From the NCBI GenBank assembly GCA_011390275.1, contig JAABST010000026.1, positions 1 to 60,234 of the forward strand: a DNA stretch of 60,234 nt, given 5' to 3'. This document shows positions 51,108-60,234 of this stretch, piece after piece. Source of the stretch: Geitlerinema sp. S16 (lineage in GTDB: Bacteria > Cyanobacteriota > Cyanobacteriia > Cyanobacteriales > Geitlerinemataceae). The notes below the pieces were generated by a model that saw only the letters and a program-made list of their open reading frames with translations, was not told the origin of the DNA and ran no database searches. The translations under genes were made by a program, and so were the position numbers. Position 1 is the first letter of the stretch. Each line of letters begins with the position of its first letter.

Positions 51108-54100
51108 TTAGTGGCTAAATGTTTCGGTCGATCGCCAGTGGGTTTCACCGTCGCGATCGTCGGCTAGCACCCAGCCTTTCCAGTCGAGTAGTTTGAGGCT
51201 TTCGTCGATCGCGTTGAGTTTTTTCTGGGTGTTTTTGCCTTTGAATTGGGCGGCGATTTGGGGGATTGTCCAGGTTGTTGGGGTGTTGCGGAGTAGGTCG
51301 TGGATGGCGATGCAACGATCGACGGGATCGATCGGCCATTTTTGTTGTTCGGCGGCGGCGGCGATCTGGGTTTTGGCGATCGCGATGCCTTTGATGGCGG
51401 TTTGTTGGGTTTGGTCGGGGTTTTGATATTCGGGTCGTAGCCAGCGAATCAGGCCGTTGCGTTCTTCTTCGGCGCGTTGGGCGTTGAGGTTAACGAGGTT
51501 TTCGAGGATTTGTTCGTTGGTGATGTTGTGCGGCCAGCCGTAGGCGTCGAGGACGGCGGTGTCTAGGTCGTCGTGGATTTGTTTAAGGGTGCTAACAAGG
51601 GCGCGATCGTTGTAGTCGCGGTCTTTGTCGGTGAAGGGTTCCCCGGCTCGGAGTTTTTCGAGGAGGTTGTACATGCCGGTGATGGTGATGTCGGGGTGGG
51701 CAGTTTGGACGTTTTTACGATGTGCGTCGAGCCGTTCGCCGAGTTCGCGGATTTTTTGTTTTTGTTCTTCGGTTGAATCTGGGAAGGGGAAAGGATCAAA
51801 AACAACGGACGGCTTCCACCTTAAATCATTTCCCTTGCCCATCCGTGGAGCAATTTTCTTAAGCCAAGCTTGATGGATTAATGATTCTAATGTGCCAAGA
51901 ATCCATGCATCTTCACTTGCAATGCAATAGACCTGAGCATCGGGCAAGGTTTGAGCATCAAGCAGGGTAAAAGGTTTGAATTTTGATGTGTCTGGCGTAG
52001 CAATAAACTGCTTAAGGGGTTTGATAGTTGCTCTTAATTCTTCATTAGATCGAGCAAATAACCACCAGTTCTTCTTGCGAGAAGGTTCTCGATTTTGTAA
52101 TCGTACTGGACGAACGGTTTCATAAATATGTTGATATATTTGAGGGAATTTTTTGGCTACCTGAGACTCATCAAAGCCAAACAGATCAATAATCCATTTC
52201 TTCTTTGGTACTCGAACAATATCCATACCAATCACATAGGGCTTGATTATTGTTGGATGCTCAGATGAAGAATAACCAAAACGCTTTAAATCTTCTTCTT
52301 GCAACTTAAAACCATCCCCAATTGGGATAACTCCTTGAAATACAATACCTTGGTTAGCTTTGAGTTTCGTTAAACTTGCCATACTAATGCCAAGGTTAAG
52401 ACTTGCATTGATGATGCCAAAATCTTTACTGAAGTTAAGATTTTCATGGTCTTCCAAGACTTTTTCTTTTGAAAGGGTCAAGAGATAACCTGGCTTTTCT
52501 TTTCCTTTTTCTGCAATGGTCATAGCAACACGCACAGCAGCGCCATCAGTATTATCAATCCAAGGGTGGTCAGAGATTGCAAAAGTTATAGAGAGTCCTG
52601 TTTTTCGCAATTTTTCAACCAGAGTTGAATTAAAGGATTGACTAATAGAATTAGTAGTAATTAAGCCAAATCTTCTTGTTAAACCGCTCCTAGTAAGGTT
52701 TGCCGAAAAAAACCACCAGTACATTACATAGTCTACGGATTCAGGAATTTCGTTGTAAGTGTTTCGCAAAGCTTCGGTATAACCATCGCCTAAAGAATCT
52801 CTCATCCGCTTATTCCCAATAAAAGGCGGATTTGAAACGATGTAATCTGCTTCCGGCCATTCCGAAGGCCGTGGATTCAAATACTTATAAATCACCACCT
52901 GATCACTCGGATCAGGCACACTTTCCCCCGTCACCGGATGCACCATCATCCGCCCACCCCACCGAGTCCGCACCACCCCCGTCTTCGGGTCAACATCCGG
53001 CTCCACCCCGTCATACGCCAACACCGCATCCCGACACTCAATATTCCCAAACGCCTGCAACACCGGCTCCGGCGGCTCCGCACTCCCAAACCGCTTAAAA
53101 AACCACTGCAAATAACCAATCCAGATCACAAGCTCCGCGATCGCCGCCGCACGCGGATTAAGCTCAATCCCCAAAAACTGCGACGGATTCACCTGCTCCA
53201 ACACATTAAGCTGCACATCCCCCACCACATCCACCAACCGCGTCACCACCTCCAACTCCAAACCCTTCAGCAAATCCAACGACACATACAAAAAATTTCC
53301 CGTCCCACACGCCGGATCGAGAATTTTTACCGATCGCAACCGCTCCCAAAACGCCCGAATAGCCTCCTCCGCCTTCCTCCGCTCCGTTGCCGTCGGTTCC
53401 GCCGCCTCATCCTCCGGCTTCAACAACGCCTTAACCTGAAGATCCACCTTCTCCCACTCCGATCGCAACGGCTCCATCACCACCGGACGCACCAACCGCT
53501 CCACATACGATCGCGGCGTATAATGCGCCCCCAACCGACTACGCTCCCGCTTCTCCAACGCCCGCTCCAGCAACGTCCCAAAAATCGCAGGCTCCACCAA
53601 ACTCCAATCCTTCGCCGCCGCCGCATACAAAATTTCCAACTGCTCACGCGGCAACGCGATCGCGATCGCATCCTCGAAAAAACTACCGTTAAACTTTAAG
53701 ATTCGCTCAAACCCAAACGAACCGCCCGTATTCATCGTTTGCCATAGCGCCTCAATTTCAGCCACAAAGATGGCAGGATTCGGAATCCAGCGATCGCGTA
53801 ACGCCGTCGTAAACACCTCACCCTTGAGTAGCTCCACATCCTCCGCAAACATCGTAAAAATACAACGCATCAAAAAACTCGCCGTCACCTGCGGATCATG
53901 ACCCGAATCCTCCAGCCAGCGCGATAATTTCGCCAGCTCCGCCGCCACCTCCCGCGTCACCCGCGCCCGCAACCTCTCCGGGTTTAGCACCTGCGGATCG
54001 GTGAAAATGTGTACAAAGCGATCGAAGACTTCCGGCTGTGCCAAATCCGCTAGATTTACACGCTGCCTCGCCCCATAACTGCCATACTCCCCGCTGAACC

Positions 54101-54530
54101 CTTCCCAAATCTCAAAATGCGACCCAATATCGCACACCATTAAAAACGGCGGCAAATCTCCCAATAAACGGTTATAAGCATAAGATTTCGCCTGGTTAAA
54201 CGCCTTTTGTAAATTGTCGCGATAGGTTTTCGTGCTGCGTTTGCCATGACCCTTACTCGATGAATCACTGCCCTGCTTTGCCTCAATCAGAAAGCAACCT
54301 TCCTTATAAAAATCCGCAAACCGCGTCTTTTCCGAATCCTCAAAAAACTTGATGTCTTTGTCAAAGCAATAGGGATCGCCCGCGATGTTTCCCTTCGGGG
54401 GCGGCTCCTCGACACCGAGCGCCCGACATAGATCGCAAAAAAACGATTGATAATTTGCTCGCTCATTGCCTTCCGAGCCTTGCCATTTGGCTAGAAATGC
54501 AGCGATATGGTCGCGATCGGTAGAATTCAT
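51108..54530 (-). CDS. MmeI-like type IIL restriction-modification enzyme (nuclease, methyltransferase and specificity in one chain)
   Basis: 1140 residues from ATG, longer than MmeI (919). The N-terminal PD-(D/E)XK nuclease has D73-x9-E83-A-K85 (DFYKEGCFLIEAKQG), the MmeI spacing. A helical spacer follows. Then comes a gamma-class adenine methyltransferase: AHYTPRSYVERLV, motif I DPACGTGNF (405-413) and motif IV NPPF (567-570). The target-recognition domain and a helical C-terminus complete it. Such enzymes methylate one strand for protection and cut about 20 bp away. No separate methylase or S subunit is nearby, as expected. The segment 51790-52850 (residues about 560-910), which covers the recognition part, is AT-rich and lacks HIP1 sites, unlike the rest. 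Confidence 0.88.
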   Translation of the reverse strand: MNSTDRDHIAAFLAKWQGSEGNERANYQSFFCDLCRALGVEEPPPKGNIAGDPYCFDKDIKFFEDSEKTRFADFYKEGCFLIEAKQGSDSSSKGHGKRSTKTYRDNLQKAFNQAKSYAYNRLLGDLPPFLMVCDIGSHFEIWEGFSGEYGSYGARQRVNLADLAQPEVFDRFVHIFTDPQVLNPERLRARVTREVAAELAKLSRWLEDSGHDPQVTASFLMRCIFTMFAEDVELLKGEVFTTALRDRWIPNPAIFVAEIEALWQTMNTGGSFGFERILKFNGSFFEDAIAIALPREQLEILYAAAAKDWSLVEPAIFGTLLERALEKRERSRLGAHYTPRSYVERLVRPVVMEPLRSEWEKVDLQVKALLKPEDEAAEPTATERRKAEEAIRAFWERLRSVKILDPACGTGNFLYVSLDLLKGLELEVVTRLVDVVGDVQLNVLEQVNPSQFLGIELNPRAAAIAELVIWIGYLQWFFKRFGSAEPPEPVLQAFGNIECRDAVLAYDGVEPDVDPKTGVVRTRWGGRMMVHPVTGESVPDPSDQVVIYKYLNPRPSEWPEADYIVSNPPFIGNKRMRDSLGDGYTEALRNTYNEIPESVDYVMYWWFFSANLTRSGLTRRFGLITTNSISQSFNSTLVEKLRKTGLSITFAISDHPWIDNTDGAAVRVAMTIAEKGKEKPGYLLTLSKEKVLEDHENLNFSKDFGIINASLNLGISMASLTKLKANQGIVFQGVIPIGDGFKLQEEDLKRFGYSSSEHPTIIKPYVIGMDIVRVPKKKWIIDLFGFDESQVAKKFPQIYQHIYETVRPVRLQNREPSRKKNWWLFARSNEELRATIKPLKQFIATPDTSKFKPFTLLDAQTLPDAQVYCIASEDAWILGTLESLIHQAWLKKIAPRMGKGNDLRWKPSVVFDPFPFPDSTEEQKQKIRELGERLDAHRKNVQTAHPDITITGMYNLLEKLRAGEPFTDKDRDYNDRALVSTLKQIHDDLDTAVLDAYGWPHNITNEQILENLVNLNAQRAEEERNGLIRWLRPEYQNPDQTQQTAIKGIAIAKTQIAAAAEQQKWPIDPVDRCIAIHDLLRNTPTTWTIPQIAAQFKGKNTQKKLNAIDESLKLLDWKGWVLADDRDGETHWRSTETFSH

Positions 54531-54610
54531 TGTGCGTCGGCTTCGATCGAGTGAAACTTGGCGATTCCCGTGGATATCTCGCTACTTTATCGTATCGTTA
54601 TCAATCACCC

Positions 54611-55246
54611 TCACCCGACCAACTCAACATCCCTCACGATCGTCTCCAGCCAAGCAAAAATTGGATCACCGGGATCTTGTCGATAAATCCGTGCATATAA
54701 CTCCCGGACAAATTGCCGCACAAAACCCGACGACAACTGATGGCGATGCTGAGGATCGACCACCATTAACACCATTTCCGTTTGAGTGTGACCATCCAAC
54801 GCCGGTAACAGATAGACGATATCCTTGAGCAGCTTTGCCCCAAATCGCTGATAAAACGCCACTCGCCGCCGCCGTAACTCCCGATCGTCGCCAAAATCAG
54901 GATGCTCCAACTCCAGGATTAATAACTGAGATTGTGCCATCGCCAAACCGATCACGTGTTCCAGTAAGCGTGACCCCAATTTCTGATTACGCAAATGGGA
55001 CGCCGTTGCCAAATAGCCCAATAACATTGCTTCCGACTCCGGCAAAAAATCCACCATCGCGATTGCGACCAACTCCTGCGCCACGTAGCCACCCCAAAGC
55101 TGGGTCTTCTCTGAACTTAACTTGCGACAAATCCAGGCGATCGAGATCCGTTCCTGAGCTGGAAATGCTTCCTCGTATAGGGCGATGACCGCAGGAAAAT
55201 CCGGATGATCCGGCGTCAAAATTTGGCGAAATTCAAGCGTGACCAT
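54611..55246 (-). CDS. GNAT-family N-acetyltransferase
   Basis: 211 residues from ATG at 55246 (MVTLEFRQILTPDHPDF); the TTG at 55261 is less likely. The GNAT core is visible: FPAVIALYEEAFPAQERI at the start, MLLGYLATASHLRNQKLGSRLLEHVI with the acetyl-CoA binding motif (R-x-x-x-x-G-S/G), and LELEHPDFGDD with FYQRFGAKLL. The C-terminal 45 residues are additional helices. Substrate unknown. Confidence 0.8.
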   Translation of the reverse strand: MVTLEFRQILTPDHPDFPAVIALYEEAFPAQERISIAWICRKLSSEKTQLWGGYVAQELVAIAMVDFLPESEAMLLGYLATASHLRNQKLGSRLLEHVIGLAMAQSQLLILELEHPDFGDDRELRRRRVAFYQRFGAKLLKDIVYLLPALDGHTQTEMVLMVVDPQHRHQLSSGFVRQFVRELYARIYRQDPGDPIFAWLETIVRDVELVG

Positions 55247-55477
55247 AGACCGTGGAAGCAACGCAGCAGCATGAGCGGAAACAAACTATCCCCATGATCA
55301 TACCCCCTGTTTCGATGAGGCCAGCCCGCGAGACCGGTCACCGGGTGCGACAATGAACACGTAGCATCAAACACATTTCAAGCAACGCATTGCAATCCGA
55401 ATGCGTTCAATCATTGGTGCATTCTGGCCAACAGTATCAACTCGTTGGATTTTGTTGGATTTTTAGTGTCCGAGGTT

Positions 55478-56143
55478 ATGGCGAACGAACTTCATCTCTC
55501 CCAGTTACACACCGGAAAAATCGCGTGGCAGTCCTGGCGACGATCGCACCCCGAAACCTCGATCGACCTGCGCGGCGTGGATCTGGCCTCCCTTGACCTG
55601 TGCGGCTTCGACCTCCAGGCTACGGATCTGAGCCAAATCGACGCCATGAACCTCGATCTACGCGATGCCAATCTAGAACGCGCAAATCTACGGGGCGCAA
55701 ACTTGATCGGCGCTGACCTACGGGGCGCAAACCTGCGTCACGCTGACCTCACGGGCGCACAGCTTCATCGCGCCAACCTCAGCGAAGTCATCGCCCATTT
55801 TGCCCACTGCAATCAGATGATTGCTAACGCTGCGATCGCCTACCGCGCCGACTTTTCCCGCGCTCAGTTTTATAACGCTGACCTGACCGGCGCGAATTTA
55901 TGTCAGGCGAGGTTCAACGGCGCATATATCGGCGACCTGAATGGCACGGATGTCCGGGCGATCGGCACAGATTTTCGCTGGACACGCGGACACAGCATTT
56001 CGTTCTACCGCGCCGACCTCACCGACGCCAATTTTCACTACGCCGACCTCGCCCGCCTCAACCTTACCTACGCCCGCCTCAGCGGCATCGATCCAGACGA
56101 CCTCGATCGTCTTGGCAACTTTTATAGCCCCGATCCCTTCTAA
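55478..56143 (+). CDS. Pentapeptide-repeat protein
   Basis: 221 residues from ATG at 55478; GTG (55466) and TTG (55445) in frame are alternatives, because GAGG is only 2 bp from the ATG. From about residue 30 to 210 the sequence is A(D/N)LxX pentapeptides, e.g. [20 protein letters not shown] and [20 protein letters not shown]. These fold into a right-handed quadrilateral beta-helix. Cys residues in one face (DLCGFDL, HCNQM, LCQAR) are noted. These proteins are abundant in cyanobacteria; function unknown. Confidence 0.85.
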   Translation: MANELHLSQLHTGKIAWQSWRRSHPETSIDLRGVDLASLDLCGFDLQATDLSQIDAMNLDLRDANLERANLRGANLIGADLRGANLRHADLTGAQLHRANLSEVIAHFAHCNQMIANAAIAYRADFSRAQFYNADLTGANLCQARFNGAYIGDLNGTDVRAIGTDFRWTRGHSISFYRADLTDANFHYADLARLNLTYARLSGIDPDDLDRLGNFYSPDPF

Positions 56144-56196
56144 ATTCACAGCCCCTCGGCACGATCAAACCTATAAGATGACTCACGCTTAACACC

Positions 56197-56916
56197 ATGC
56201 TTCAACTTCGCCGCACTGTCCGCAACCCGATCGCCCGTCTCGCCTGCGCCGCTCTGCTCGCCTGGAATGCTGCCAGTCTCCCCGCGATCGCCGAAGATCC
56301 CAACCGCCTCACCGTTACCGGCCAGGGACAGATCGCCATCCCCGCGACGATCGCCCAGGTCAGCCTTGGCGTTGAGATTCGCGCCCGCACCGCCGAGGAA
56401 GCCCAAGCCCAAGCCGCGACGGCCTCCAACGCGATCGTCTCCTACCTCAAAAGCAAAAACGTCGATCAGCTTCAGACCCAAGGCATCCAGCTTTCGCCGG
56501 TCTACACCAACGAAGACGGGCGATCGCGCATCTCCGACTACATGGCTTCAAATATCGTCAGCTTTCGCGTCGAAACCGAAGAGGTCGGCGAAATCATCGA
56601 TGAAACCGTCCGCCAAGGTGCAACCCGCATTTCAGGTCTGAGTTTCGTCGGCTCCGACATGGCGATCGCCATGGCTCGCAATGCCGCCCTGCGTGCCGCA
56701 ACCCTCGACGCCCGCGACCAGGCCGACGTTGTCCTCGATACCCTGGGTCTTGCGGCTCGCTCGATCGGCCAGATTTACATCGGCTATTCCACCCCAATGC
56801 CCACCACCTCAATCCGTAACGAAGCCGCAGCCTATGGCGACTTCATGAGTCGTTCGGCGGTAGAAGGTGGCGAACAGACGATCGAGGCATCGGTCACCCT
56901 CGAAATTTTGTATTAG
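56197..56916 (+). CDS. Exported SIMPL-domain (DUF541) protein
   Basis: 239 residues from ATG. A signal peptide (CAALLAWNAASLPAIAEDP) with cleavage near AIA|ED is followed by the SIMPL/DUF541 domain: LTVTGQGQIAIPATIAQVSLGVEI, then SNAIVSYLKSKNV, DQLQTQGIQLSPVY and the C-terminal VTLEILY. Probably periplasmic; related proteins are implicated in oxidative stress or kinase-associated interactions, but the mechanism is unclear. It is separated from the pentapeptide gene by 53 bp and is convergent with glmS. Confidence 0.88.
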   Translation: MLQLRRTVRNPIARLACAALLAWNAASLPAIAEDPNRLTVTGQGQIAIPATIAQVSLGVEIRARTAEEAQAQAATASNAIVSYLKSKNVDQLQTQGIQLSPVYTNEDGRSRISDYMASNIVSFRVETEEVGEIIDETVRQGATRISGLSFVGSDMAIAMARNAALRAATLDARDQADVVLDTLGLAARSIGQIYIGYSTPMPTTSIRNEAAAYGDFMSRSAVEGGEQTIEASVTLEILY

Positions 56917-56941
56917 TGGTGTTTGGGTGGGGTAAATCGGC

Positions 56942-58882
56942 TTATTCCACCGTCACTGATTTCGCCAGATTTCGCGGCTGATCCACGTCTAGACCGCGCC
57001 GCGCTGCAATGTAGTACGACAACAATTGCAGCGGAATCGTGGCCACGATCGGCGATAGGATCTCCTCAACGGGCGGCACGGGCAGCACATCATCAAACAG
57101 CTCGATCGCGTTTGGATCGTTATTCGGAACCACGCCGATCAGTCGCGCATCGCGTGCCTTCGCCTCTTGGGCATTCGATAACACCTTGTCGTACACTGTC
57201 CCCGGCATAGCGATCGCCACCACCGGAACCCGCGCATCAAGCAAGGCGATCGGCCCGTGTTTCATCTCGCCCGCCGGGTAGCCCTCAGCATGGATATAGC
57301 TGATTTCCTTGAGTTTGAGCGCACCTTCCAGGGCGATCGGGAAGTTGATGCCGCGTCCCAAAAAGATAAAATCGCTCGTCTCGCTGAAATCGTGAGCTAG
57401 CTCCTCGATCCGGCTTTCCTGGGTCGAAAGAATCGTTTCGATCGCGTTGGGAATTTGGCGCAATCCCTCGATTAAGGCCATCGCGCGATCAGCGCCGATC
57501 GTCCCGCGTCGAACCCCGAGATCGATCGCCAACGCATAAAACGCCATCACCTGCGCGATAAACGTCTTCGTCGCCGCCACCCCGATTTCGATGCCCGCGT
57601 GGGTGTCGATAATATTCGGCACAAGCTGACCGAGGGACGACTCGGGGCGGTTGGTGATACCCAACAGGCGGGCGAGATCGGCTCCGGTGTCGTTCTGTCG
57701 GCGCTGCTGTTCCATTTCGAGCGCCGCCAGCGTGTCCGCCGTTTCGCCCGATTGGGTGACGCCGATCGTCAGCGTGTTCGGGCGCTTGGGTGCGGGCGAA
57801 TAGCGAAACTCAGAGGCGTATTGCACCAGGGTCGGCAAATCGGCCAACTGTTCGAGCAGATATTTACCAACGAGGCTCGCGTGCCAGCTCGTACCACAGG
57901 CCAAAATCTGGACGCTCTCCAGTCCATCGAGTAGCGCGTCCTCCAGCCCCAAGGTCACGGGCGAAACCCGCGTTTCGGGCGTCCAGTGGCTATCAAAATA
58001 GGCCGCGAGACAGTCGCGCACCACTCCGGGCTGCTCGTGGATTTCCTTAAGCATGAAGTGACGAAACCCGTGTTTCTCGACGGAAATTGGGTTCCAATCG
58101 AGTAGGCGGGGCGTTTTTGTCAGTCGTTTGCCCGCAAAGCTATAAATTTCAGCGCCGAGGGAGGTTAATCGTCCGATTTCGCCATTTTCGAGATTGAGCA
58201 CCGCGCGGGTATGAGGCACGATCGCCGGGGTATCCGAGGCGCAAAACAGCTCGCCTTGACCGAAGCCAATCACCAGCGGTGCTTGCTGGCGTACCACAAT
58301 CATTTCATCGGGAAAATCGGCGGAGATCGCCACGATCGCAAACGCCCCTTCGAGCCGCGCCACCACCTGACGCACGGCGGTAAAGAACAGCGACGGATCG
58401 GAGCTAAAAGCCACTCCCGGCTCACCGGTTTGCTGGGGGTCTTGAAGCGCTTGAAGCTCTTTAAGTTCTTTGAGGCGATCGGAGATTAAATGCGGAATGG
58501 TTTCGGTGTCGGTATCCGAGAGAAACTCATAGCCCTTGGCTGTCAGCTCTTTGCGCAGTTCGCGATAGTTTTCGACGATGCCATTTTGCACGACAGCCAC
58601 CCGCCCCGTGCGATCGAGGTGCGGGTGAGCGTTGCGTTCTTCGGGTTTGCCGTGCGTCGCCCAGCGGGTGTGACCAATCCCGATCGTCGCCGGGTCTTCA
58701 TGGCCGTGGAGCTTTTGGCGCAGGTTCTCTAGTTTGCCCTTGGCGCGAACGCACTGGAGTTGAGCGTTACTAACGGTGGCAATCCCCGCAGAATCATAGC
58801 CGCGATACTCCAGTTTTTGCAGTCCAGCCAGCAAGATATCACTAGCGGCTTGCATACCGATATAGCCGACAATTCCGCACAT
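56942..58882 (-). CDS. glmS: Glutamine-fructose-6-phosphate aminotransferase (isomerizing)
   Basis: 646 residues from ATG, a little longer than the usual 610-630. Met-Cys at the N-terminus (MCGIVGYIG) makes Cys2 the glutaminase nucleophile. HTRWATHGKPEERNAHPH is the class II amidotransferase signature. Two SIS domains follow (ACGTSWHASLVGKYLLE; FLGRGINFPIALEGALKLKE), and the chain ends VDQPRNLAKSVTVE as in all GlmS. It makes glucosamine 6-phosphate, first step to UDP-GlcNAc for wall and LPS. An insertion near 140-175 (LKELKELQALQDPQQTGE) accounts for the extra length. No glmS ribozyme is apparent upstream. Confidence 0.97.
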   Translation of the reverse strand: MCGIVGYIGMQAASDILLAGLQKLEYRGYDSAGIATVSNAQLQCVRAKGKLENLRQKLHGHEDPATIGIGHTRWATHGKPEERNAHPHLDRTGRVAVVQNGIVENYRELRKELTAKGYEFLSDTDTETIPHLISDRLKELKELQALQDPQQTGEPGVAFSSDPSLFFTAVRQVVARLEGAFAIVAISADFPDEMIVVRQQAPLVIGFGQGELFCASDTPAIVPHTRAVLNLENGEIGRLTSLGAEIYSFAGKRLTKTPRLLDWNPISVEKHGFRHFMLKEIHEQPGVVRDCLAAYFDSHWTPETRVSPVTLGLEDALLDGLESVQILACGTSWHASLVGKYLLEQLADLPTLVQYASEFRYSPAPKRPNTLTIGVTQSGETADTLAALEMEQQRRQNDTGADLARLLGITNRPESSLGQLVPNIIDTHAGIEIGVAATKTFIAQVMAFYALAIDLGVRRGTIGADRAMALIEGLRQIPNAIETILSTQESRIEELAHDFSETSDFIFLGRGINFPIALEGALKLKEISYIHAEGYPAGEMKHGPIALLDARVPVVAIAMPGTVYDKVLSNAQEAKARDARLIGVVPNNDPNAIELFDDVLPVPPVEEILSPIVATIPLQLLSYYIAARRGLDVDQPRNLAKSVTVE

Positions 58883-59038
58883 CGTTGCAGTCCTCTTTAG
58901 CCTTCATTCACGCGATCGGAGATCGATTTCGACGACGTTATAAATTCATAGAGAAAACTACGAATCATAAATCCTGAATTAATCCCGATCATCGCGCGTC
59001 ATCGTAACAAAGTGTCCCACGCATCGGCCTATTCAGAA

Positions 59039-59079
59039 TGATCGATCTGATCGATCGGAGCGATTGAGCAGATCGATCA
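59039..59079 (-). terminator. Stem-loop between proC and glmS
   Basis: TGATCGATCTG (59039-59049) pairs with CAGATCGATCA (59069-59079), 11 bp perfect with a 19-nt loop. It lies 48 bp past the proC stop. There is no T run on the minus strand, so it is a weak terminator candidate or a GATC-rich structural repeat. Confidence 0.35.
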
Positions 59080-59126
59080 GGCTCAAATAACCGTCAGGGA
59101 ATCCCACAGGACGTCTCACCCACAGC

Positions 59127-59939
59127 CTACCCCTGTCCCAGTTCCCGCGATCGCGCCGTTGCGGCCTGCACCGCTGCGATTAACGCTGATCGTAATCCCG
59201 CCGCTTCCAGGGTCGCAATCCCGGCGATCGTTGTGCCGCCCGGACTCGTGACGCGATCCTTCAGCTCTGCGGGATGGATGCCCGTTTCCGCCAAAAGCTG
59301 ACCCGTTCCCAACACCGTTTGTACCGCCAGCTTGGCCGCGATCGGTCGCGCCAACCCCACCGCCACGCCGCCATCGGTCAAGGCTTCGACAATCAACGCC
59401 ACATAACCCGGCCCTGATCCCGACAGCCCCGTCACCGCATCAAGCTGCGTTTCCGACACCTCGACCACCTCACCCACTGCGCCCAGGATACGCCGCGCCG
59501 CCTCGCGATCGCTCTCGTTAACCCGCGTTCCCCAGGCCAGTGCCGAGATGCCCGCCCCCACAGTAGCCGGGGTATTCGGCATGACGCGGATGACGGCGCG
59601 ATCGGGAAAGGCCGCTTCAAGAGCCTTGAGGGGTGTCCCCGCCAAAATCGAGACGATCGCCTGTCCACCGTCCGGCATCGCCACGCCATCAAGGGCAGCA
59701 CTGACCAGCGGCAAAATCTGCGGCTTAATCGCCAGCAACACCACCGCCGCCGCGCTGACGATCGCCGTGTTATCTGCCGTGACCGCCACACCATAGCGAT
59801 CGCGCCACAGCGCCTGACGATCCGCGTTCGGCTCCGACACCAGCACATCCCCCGGCGCGTAAATCCCCAACTCCAGCAAGCGCGAGGCGATCGCCTCCGC
59901 CATCATGCCGCCGCCAATAATCCCTAATTTCACAGTCAC
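59127..59939 (-). CDS. proC: Pyrroline-5-carboxylate reductase
   Basis: 270 residues from GTG; a second GTG two codons on is possible. The Rossmann start KLGIIGGGMMAEAIASRLLE binds NADPH. The catalytic domain carries VIRVMPNTPATVGAGI and the ProC signature LSGSGPGYVALIVEALTDGGV, with VTSPGGTTIAGIATLE at the end. It reduces P5C to proline. The terminator at 60062-60100 and an IS end lie on its upstream side. Confidence 0.96.
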   Translation of the reverse strand: MTVKLGIIGGGMMAEAIASRLLELGIYAPGDVLVSEPNADRQALWRDRYGVAVTADNTAIVSAAAVVLLAIKPQILPLVSAALDGVAMPDGGQAIVSILAGTPLKALEAAFPDRAVIRVMPNTPATVGAGISALAWGTRVNESDREAARRILGAVGEVVEVSETQLDAVTGLSGSGPGYVALIVEALTDGGVAVGLARPIAAKLAVQTVLGTGQLLAETGIHPAELKDRVTSPGGTTIAGIATLEAAGLRSALIAAVQAATARSRELGQG

Positions 59940-60061
59940 GTCAACCCCTATCTAGGCACTCGCTAAACTCTAGAATTTTAAAGGGTGTGGTTTCAGTTTG
60001 AGCTGATCCAGACGTCCGTTCTCAGCGTAAAACCAGATAAAAAATACATAAGAGCCTCACC

Positions 60062-60100
60062 AAAAAGGAGCGATCGCAGGGTGAAATCGCTCCTTTTTTA
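60062..60100. terminator. Strong bidirectional intrinsic terminator
   Basis: AAAAAGGAGCGAT (60062-60074) pairs perfectly with ATCGCTCCTTTTT (60086-60098), followed by TTA. A 13-bp stem with a T tract on the plus strand and the complementary A run on the left. It probably ends a transcript entering from the right on the minus strand, or insulates proC. Confidence 0.8.
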
Positions 60101-60160
60101 GCTCTGATTGATCGTGGTCGGCGATGCCCTACCGGTGTCTCAGCTTTACTGCGTCAGCCC

Positions 60161-60234
60161 TAGGGCGTGTCATCAATTAGAGGGGATTGACAAAGAAGAC
60201 ACAATCAGAGGTAACTATGCGAGCCAGATGAGCG
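60161..60234 (+). mobile_element. Left end of an insertion sequence running off the window
   Basis: TAGGGCGTGTCATCAATTAG (60161-60180) matches the ends of the MITE at 19457-19582, showing it is a terminal repeat. Downstream, the frame through 60186-60234 reads IDKEDTIRGNYASQMS, open to the edge and similar in style to N-termini of IS5-type transposases. The start codon is unclear and the gene is mostly outside the window. Confidence 0.5.

Noticed and set aside
50045..51148. 367-residue minus-strand ORF over the PfkB kinase
   Set aside because: Pro/Ser/His-rich shadow translation opposite a clear kinase gene.
52938..53699. 253-residue plus-strand ORF inside the MmeI-like gene
   Set aside because: Arg/His/Leu-rich antisense shadow of a GC-rich coding region.
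58883..59126. glmS ribozyme upstream of glmS
   Set aside because: No recognisable ribozyme core; only a GATC-rich stem at 59039-59079.
1..60234. CRISPR arrays, tRNA or rRNA genes
   Set aside because: No regularly spaced identical repeats, and no tRNA T-loop/acceptor patterns seen in the intergenic regions on reading.

Overview
The window looks like chromosomal DNA of a cyanobacterium. The palindrome GCGATCGC (HIP1) and GATC-rich sequence occur throughout. Several genes are typical of cyanobacteria: sasA with a KaiB-like N-terminus, a GUN4-domain protein, a DUF1350 protein, a DUF3854/CyRepA1-type replication protein, and nifJ beside a DHOD-like gene and hcp. Housekeeping genes (glmS, proC, pyrF, mreBCD, queF, panD, ssb, a GyrA/ParC subunit) argue against a plasmid. 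I cannot name the species. I found no tRNA, rRNA or CRISPR array.

Layout. 1-670 is a mobile-element zone: the 5' end of an IS200/IS605 tnpB cut by the window edge, two tandem MITEs and a hairpin repeat. 672-7991 holds a PD-(D/E)XK-like protein, a Na+/H+ antiporter with tandem Usp domains, a class A PBP, a DUF1350 hydrolase-like protein, SixA and a PspA/IM30-like protein. 8046-11392 carries a large replication-type helicase gene behind inverted repeats and iteron-like direct repeats. 11887-18484 is a fermentation/anaerobic redox cluster (nifJ, a DHOD-like gene without the catalytic motif, hcp). 18872-25464, all on the minus strand, holds panD, a partial Ni/Co ECF module (cbiM plus a NikK-like gene), a FecE-type ATPase, exbD, exbB and an ABC1 kinase. 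25718-28444 has a type IV pilin and a prolyl oligopeptidase.

28812-31501 is a translationally coupled pair: an RCK-type K+ channel and an Amt ammonium transporter with an extra cytosolic tail of two HAMP-like segments and no output domain. 31580-37850 has sasA, a DUF2079 membrane protein, a cupin, a small basic protein, queF, a zinc-ribbon/GUN4 protein and ssb. 38212-41068 is mreBCD, with strong stem-loops after mreB and a 46-bp perfect palindrome at the mreD stop. 41168-45454 has a TPR protein and a two-gene signalling unit: a CBS-PAS histidine kinase overlapping a response regulator that carries a pseudo-HisKA domain. 45455-46189 contains a MITE with a clear 10-bp target duplication. 46190-59939 has the topoisomerase subunit, DCC-pyrF, a PfkB kinase, a solitary MmeI-like type IIL restriction-modification enzyme with an AT-rich specificity block, a GNAT protein, a pentapeptide-repeat protein, a SIMPL protein, glmS and proC. 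The right edge cuts into an IS whose terminal repeat matches a MITE at 19457-19582.

Most promising for follow-up: the K+ channel/Amt-HAMP pair, the pseudo-HisKA response regulator coupled to its kinase, the rep gene with its repeat-rich upstream region, the leader of the nikK/cbiM pair, and the several families of short non-autonomous repeats.
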